NCBI GenBank assembly: GCA_947579605.1
Contig: OX388305.1
Location: 29,401,542-29,465,541, forward strand
Reading direction: 5' to 3'
Length of the DNA: 64,000 nt
Origin: Athripsodes cinereus
Lineage: Eukaryota; Arthropoda; Insecta; Trichoptera; Leptoceridae
The translations under genes and the position numbers were made by a program. Of this stretch, positions 58,984 to 64,000 are shown in pieces; within the stretch, counting starts at the first letter, position 1; the number at the start of each line of letters is the position of its first letter. Under the pieces are notes generated by a model. The model was not told the origin of the DNA, ran no database searches, and was given only the letters and a program-made list of their open reading frames with translations.

Positions 58984-60477
58984 CAGGCACCTAAATTTTG
59001 CTTGTAAAACTACTGCATTGTATTTTATCGGATAACACTTAGGCTATAACTATCACAAATTGCAAATAATTGAGAAGTTGTGAAAATATACATATACATT
59101 TTAGGTATATATATATATAAAAAGTTTAAGAAATTATAATTTCACATTGATGGAGGTTTAGAAATATAATGAATTGAATTGTTAATTTGATAATAATATT
59201 ATGTGCCGCAAACGGCAACTACTTTTTGTTGTATAAATTATCTACTTGATGTAAATATTCTGCTATTTTATGTTTTATCATATAAATAACAATAGACTAA
59301 AATGTTTAATTCTTCAGATAAATTTGTGTATGCTTTCAACTTGTTATTCTTTATTTTGTTTAATATACAACACATTTTGCTAATGTATCATGGATATATA
59401 CATTATACTTTCTCATAATATTTATGTATTGACTTATTTTTTTATTGTTAATATAAATGGATTATCTTTATGTTATTTTAATTATTATATTATCAGCCAA
59501 ATTTCCTCCATAACAGGTGTATTTTCAGATTCTTTTAGAAGTTCCTCTACTTGCTAAAACTATCAATTAAATATAAAAATTTGATTGCAAAGCCATAGTT
59601 TTGCATTTGGGATGCAAAAAAGACTTCCAAGATATGTATATTTATTAATTTCTGAAGAGGAGGGGGGAGTAAGAAATTAATGTATTGAATAGAACACCTT
59701 TTGAGAGACGACCATTTGAAAAGACAACTGATAATTGGGTCATTAAGTCTGCAGTCTCAACTTGAATAAGTCTTTCATTTCATACAAAGCACAAGAAGTA
59801 TTATTTCATTATTCTGCATCCAAAGTGCCAATCAGGTTATGAATTTTCTAATGCAACATTCATCAAAATTGATGTTTTAATGTAAAAGAATTGTTCATTG
59901 CATCTTACCATTAATGAAGCTTGGTAAAGGGAAAACAAAAATTAAAGGTTTTATATTTATTCAATAGCCACAAGGAGGTGATGACAATTATTTATCTTGA
60001 AGAGCAATGACCCTCATCAGCTCCAGATTTAAAGCAAAAAAACGTTGATTGATTCCAAGATTTATTGCTAATCACAGACTTATAATATAGGTTGATGTTG
60101 TTTGTAGCTTTTTCTAGCGCATTGTTTAAATTACTCTTCTAAACCGCGCTATCGAACTACACATCTACACAAATTTGGATAGCCATATATTGTGAAGAAC
60201 TTTATAGCAGATTTTAAATTGTAGAAATGTCATCGATATCTATCGAAAAAATTACTAATTTTGCTTCAAAAGTACAATTCTAAAATTGAAATTTTCTCAT
60301 TTTCGCATCATTATTTCAGAATGAAAACAATTTAAGATAATCCTTCTTTTCTTATAACTAGTCGAACTTTGCACTTAAATGAAAAAAGGGACTGAATGTT
60401 TTTTTCAATTTTACAAAATATTAATAGTATTCTTATTGATGAGTGGCAGGAATTATTATTATTATATTGGATGATTT
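58984..60477. other. 3' flank of importin alpha
   Basis: Probable 3' UTR followed by gene-free AT-rich DNA. No canonical AATAAA was singled out. No second gene recognised. Confidence 0.5.
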
Positions 60478-61760
60478 ATTCGGCGCCGTTTAATGGAGTA
60501 TCCATCTCAAGGGCGCGGGAAACTATGTTGGAAGAGCGAAGTCTTCAGCTTGCTCCTGAACGTTGTAATCGGCTGGTTTTTACGGAGGTCCTTGGGGAGT
60601 CGGTTCCAAATGACGGGTCCTGCGACGCCAAAAGCCCTATCATAGAAGCAGGACTTGTTTGCTCTGTTGTTTTCGTCCAGCATGTTGGTGGATGTCTTAG
60701 CTGAGCGTAGAGGTCTACTTGCAGGTGTTTTGAGAACACAGAGTTCAGAAAGTGACTGAGGTGCCATTTTGTTCAAGGCTTTGTAGACTATAAGGCACAG
60801 TTTGTATTGGACCCTTTCACCTACTCTTAACCAGTGTAACTTTTCCAGCAAAGGTGTGATGTGGCAACCCTTATCTTCGCGGAAAACAACCCTTGCAGCG
60901 TTGTTGAATGCCATTTGTAGACGATTCAGTTGAATTTGCGGAAGTCCTACATATAGTATATTGCAGTAGTCAAGTCTAGAGACCACAAAAGCAGAGATTA
61001 ATGTTTTTATGCTATCAGGAGTGAGGTTTTTCGACACGGAGCGTATTTCGCGGATGTGGTAAAATGCGGAGCTCACCGTCTTTGAGATTTGGGACTCCAT
61101 AGACAGTGCGGTATCGATTCGTGCCCCAAATATCGAGACTTTACTGCACGGTAGAATATCCGTGTTGGCTATCGAGATGGGATCTATATCCAAGAGATGT
61201 TGTCGGACAGGTGATGCGACCTATAAGAATTCCGTTTTAGCTGGATTCAACTTCAGACGTCTCTTTGCCATTAGATTAGATAAGTTTGTTATACATTCTA
61301 CGGTCCGGACCTTGAGATAATTTTTCTGATCAGGTTTGCAAAAACCGATCAAAATTCTGTCATCCGCGTAAGCATAGCTACGAAAGTCTGTTTTTTCTAG
61401 CATACTGTCGATATATCCAATGTAGAGGGTGAACAGAATTGGACCCAGGACAGAACCCTGAGGTACTCCCTGAGTAACTGTTGATTCACAAGTTCTGCTT
61501 TGACTCGCTTTTAGTGACCAGTTTCTCGCGGTCAGGTAGGAGCGAAGCCATCCCAGTGCACTTCCACAAAGACCATACTCAACTTCCAGACAGGTCAGGA
61601 GTATGCTGTGGTCAACGGTGTCAAACACCGCACTCATGTCAAGAATTGTTACAAGAGCTATGTCTCGCCACACCCCCTATCAGGTCCGAGACAAGACTCG
61701 TGAGGGCAGTTTCAGTAGAGTGATGCGTGATGTAGAGCGGTTTTTGGGATATAGAGTTTT
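60478..61760 (-). pseudogene. 5'-truncated CR1/L2-type LINE with few defects
   Basis: From 61760 downward: HHSTETALTSLVSDL (one frame), a frameshift near 61675, then LDMSAVFDTVDHSILL, VTQGVPQGSVLGPILFTLYI, YAYADDRILI (catalytic DD kept), an in-frame TAG at 61221-61223, and then SRLDYCNILYVGLPQIQLNRLQ, HITPLLEKLHWLRV and FGVAGPVIWNRLPKDLR to the stop near 60507. The HITPLL-x-x-LHWL block is characteristic of CR1/L2 ORF2. It has a short 3' UTR ending GGCGCCGAATAAATCATCC and an (AAT)n tail. Endonuclease absent, so not autonomous. Confidence 0.82.
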
Positions 61761-61854
61761 TCCCACGGGCTGTTTTAGTAAAAAGAAATCAATACAAAAT
61801 CCGTAATATTTTTTGTTTGTAGCCGTAGCGAAATAATTTAAGAAAACGGCATGT

Positions 61855-62305
61855 CGAGCAAGTAGGGTAGCCAGCGTACAAGGTAATAAGCATGCAGATT
61901 GTCATCTTCGTGTCAATAAAAAAATAAGACATCCAGGATTCTTTGTTTTTCCATGGAACACTCAGCAAAGAATTGGTCTTCCACTCTTTTCCATAAGCAT
62001 TCAATTGTTCTGTATAAGGCAAGGGTTTGAAAAATAAAGACTGTATTTGAAATTCCGAGTCTCTTAATTTTTTGTTGGCACAGTAAGGACGGCTTACATG
62101 TTTATTAAATGCGGTTGGTCTAGTGGCTATCTCACTTATGTATGGTGTGATATAATACATTCAGTATAGGTGGCTTGCCGAATTGTAGATGTTAATTGTC
62201 TTGCATGTTAAGTTTTGTGAACATCTGGCTTTTCCATGACACTCAATAACTTATAGAAAATAGTGAAAGACCTATTCTTTACTGGGGACTCCACAGATAA
62301 ATTAT
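61855..62305. repeat. Interspersed repeat, family R1 (longest copy)
   Basis: AGGGTAGCCAGCGTACAAGG at the left and ACTCAATAACTTATAGAAAA ... GGGGACTCCACAG at the right match 21800-22050 and parts of 47690-47890. The minus frame at 61789-62160 (123 codons) has no recognisable motif. Confidence 0.5.
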
Positions 62306-62382
62306 TGTGCAATTATGAAAAATAAACAGATTGATGATAGAGATCTCTGAAGGTTTGTTTTTAGTATAATTATTTATTCACT

Positions 62383-62455
62383 GTGTCAGTGTTTAGATAG
62401 TAGAATTCCATAGCGAAATAAATATAACAAATGTTTTATTCTATTTGTTTATTTG
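62383..62455. repeat. Partial copy of the fold-back unit
   Basis: GTGTCAGTGTTTAGATAGTAGAATTCCATAGCGAAATAAATA matches about 62672-62725 and 55550-55590 (header only). No second arm. Confidence 0.6.
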
Positions 62456-62625
62456 ACTGTTGGACGTTTCCGATCTATAATAATTATCATTGTAGATTGT
62501 AGACATTTTGCGAGAACGTTACTTACCTTCCTCTAATAATAATAATCAATAATTTGATAAATGCTCTCTAGTGACTAGCCTCTGCATTGATCTACCCACG
62601 ATCAATGTGACCAGATTTTATTTAG

Positions 62626-63075
62626 CGGCGTACAGACAGCTGGATGCGAACGTCAATCAACAAGTTATTCAATGTGTCGGTGTTTAGGTAGTAGAATTCC
62701 ATATCGAAATAAAATAAAACAAGCGTTTTATTCTACAATTGATTTAATTTATGAGAGAGACGTCTTTCGTCTTATGATGACATTGTCAATTGATTGACTA
62801 AATCAATAGTAGATTAATTAAATCAATAGTAGAATAAAACGCTTGTTTTATTTTATTTCAATCAACAAGCATCAAGCAAAAATCTGAAATCTTTCGGCGA
62901 CAATTTGGAGCATTCTCCGACAAAATATTCGAATGAATGCCTTCGTTACGTCTCGTGGACGGGTAATGAAGGCATTAATTCGAATATTTCGTCGTAGAAC
63001 GCTCCGAATTGTCGCTGAAAGATTTCAAATTTTTGCTTGATGATTGACGTTCGCATCCAGCTGTCTGTACGCCGC
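62626..63075. mobile_element. Fold-back MITE, about 244 bp, interrupted by another
   Basis: GCGGCGTACAGACAGCTGGA at the left is the inverse of TCCAGCTGTCTGTACGCCGC at the right. Arms continue through GCGAACGTCAATCA, then (after the insertion) GCAAAAATCTGAAATCTTTC, CGACAATTTGGAGC and ATTCGAATGAATGCCTTC, all mirrored around GTCTCGTGGACGGG. Nearly the whole element is palindromic. Confidence 0.85.
62665..62858. mobile_element. Inner fold-back element inserted with a 12-bp duplication
   Basis: Flanked by TCAATCAACAAG at 62653-62664 and 62859-62870. GAAATAAAATAAAACAAGCG and CGCTTGTTTTATTTTATTTC form the arms; the inner loop has GAGAGAGACGTCTTTCGTC. It has a 40-bp single-sided header (TGTGTCGGTGTTTAGGTAGT...) on the left. 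Confidence 0.8.
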
Positions 63076-63119
63076 CTTTTACATAACTACTAAATGTTCA
63101 AGTTAAAAACTACTAAATT

Positions 63120-63305
63120 CTTCAAAATAGTATAGGAATTTGAAATATTTCAAAAACTTCTCGATTTTCGATGGGTTAGTTGGAAGATATTGCGCTTCAG
63201 CGATAAACTCGCCCATTGCACAAAATTATGTATTCAGTGGTAATGTTGTCATGTTTTTTTTATTCTTTGTATACTAATTTTGTGCAATAAAGATATTTTT
63301 ACGCG
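63120..63305 (+). repeat. Module fragment followed by a retroelement 3' tail
   Basis: 63122-63160 (AATAGTATAGGAATTTGAAA TATTTCAAAAACT) is the hAT-MITE module without its poly-C. 63175-63300 is GGTTAGTTGGAAGATATTGC...AGCGATAAACTCGCCC...TTTTGTGCAATAAAG, a retroelement-type 3' end of the kind common in Lepidoptera. Confidence 0.6.
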
Positions 63306-63454
63306 GCGGCAGAATTGCCATCCACACTTCTCAGCATTATACAACCAGATAAGTCTCCATATGATCAGTCATGATCACACAAAAACTTAACAGTCTAATG
63401 CCGGGAAAAATCCAGATATACAGGATATCAAAGGATTAGGCTCAAAACGCGGGA

Positions 63455-64000
63455 TCAAAATACCAGCATTGTGCCTGAAATATCTGTGTTCAAAAACTTT
63501 TTTACAATATTACAAGTGTTTATTATAATAGATTTTTGAATTTTAATGTACAAATTAACCGGTAAATCTAATTTTTGTAAATTATTTATTAAAGATTTCG
63601 GAGTTACTCCTGTAGCTGACATGACTAAAGGTATTATATAAACGGACCTAGAATGCCAAATATTTTTTATTTCTCCTGCTAGTTCTGTATATTTACGTAT
63701 TTTTTCAGCGACGGTTGTTTGTATATTATGTGTATTTGGGACAGCGATGTCGATTAGGTACGTTATTTTATTACGTTTATCATGTAATACTAAATCGGGT
63801 CTATTATGATGTATTTGTCTATCTGTTATTATGGTTTTATCATAATAGAGCCTATAATTTTGATTTTCTAAAACCGGTTCCGGGTTGTATTTAAAATAAG
63901 GTATTACATTATTGGAGTTTAAAAGATTATGTTTAATAGCTAAATTTTGATGTATAATTTTTGCTACATGATTATGTCTATAAGTATACTCAGTTTGAGC
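63455..64000 (-). CDS. Partial retrotransposon C-terminal domain, PD-(D/E)XK nuclease-like (181 aa, open at the edge)
   Basis: One uninterrupted minus-strand frame runs from the window edge to TGA at 63455-63457; its N-terminus lies outside. It reads AQTEYTYRHNHVAKIIHQNL, then NYRLYYDKTIIT, HHNRPDLVLHDKRNKITYLI, DIAVPNTHNIQTTVAEKIRK, WHSRSVYIIPLVMSATGV, and ends with NTCNIVKKFL. The R-P-D-x-V-x-x-D-K...L-I-D-I-A-V-P core resembles the PD-(D/E)XK restriction-like nuclease motif found at the C-terminus of some non-LTR retrotransposon polyproteins. That it belongs to such an element is inference from this motif. There is no frame break in what is visible. Confidence 0.6.
   Translation of the reverse strand, partial: AQTEYTYRHNHVAKIIHQNLAIKHNLLNSNNVIPYFKYNPEPVLENQNYRLYYDKTIITDRQIHHNRPDLVLHDKRNKITYLIDIAVPNTHNIQTTVAEKIRKYTELAGEIKNIWHSRSVYIIPLVMSATGVTPKSLINNLQKLDLPVNLYIKIQKSIIINTCNIVKKFLNTDISGTMLVF

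Noticed and set aside
61221..61223. Recoding (readthrough) of the TAG in the L2-type LINE
   Set aside because: The copy also has a frameshift and lacks its 5' half, so simple decay is the better explanation.

Overview
The window is AT-rich eukaryotic nuclear DNA from an insect, with four complete, conserved, intron-containing genes and part of the promoter region of each, set in repeat-rich sequence. All exon joins were read by hand from GT/AG boundaries and reading phase, and each of the four assembled coding sequences is an exact multiple of three. Lepidoptera is the best guess for the order (inference). The reasons are the many TAGGTAGGTAC-type strings, and retroelement 3' tails of the form GTTAGTTGGAAGA...GCGATAA...CGCC...TGCAATAAAG near 41.75 kb and 63.2 kb, which I associate with moth and butterfly genomes.

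Layout. 1-7.2 kb: no gene, several small DNA-transposon derivatives and a tRNA-derived SINE. 7.18-12.65 kb (minus): an apparently intact I-type non-LTR retrotransposon with Gag-like ORF1, endonuclease/RT/RNase H ORF2 and a 3' end of 96-bp tandem repeats. 15.64-20.89 kb (plus): Venus kinase receptor, 8 exons, 1297 aa. 23.92-26.65 kb (minus): ITM2/BRI-family BRICHOS membrane protein, 5 exons, 289 aa. 27.30-33.61 kb (plus): NOC2L/Noc2 ribosome-biogenesis protein, 6 exons, 714 aa, head-to-head with ITM2. 41.49-47.21 kb (minus): dock/Nck SH3-SH3-SH3-SH2 adaptor, 5 coding exons, 403 aa. 52.48-58.98 kb (plus): importin alpha of the KPNA3/KPNA4 type, 6 exons, 519 aa. 60.5-64.0 kb: LINE remnants, nested fold-back elements, and an open frame running off the right edge that looks like the C-terminal nuclease-like domain of another retrotransposon.

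The genes are ordinary single-copy housekeeping or signalling genes and do not form an operon or cluster. VKR and Dock both belong to tyrosine-kinase signalling (receptor and SH2/SH3 adaptor), but nothing in the sequence shows that this proximity matters. I do not see a new multi-gene system. The most informative material is structural: a minisatellite that copies the 5' splice site of NOC2L intron 2 four times; a 99-nt VKR intron that is open in frame inside the kinase domain; a LINE whose 3' tandem repeats carry copies of its own ORF2 stop region; a piggyBac-like element inserted in a SINE at TTAA; a fold-back element inserted inside another with a 12-bp duplication; and two near-identical hAT-like elements in inverted orientation on either side of dock.
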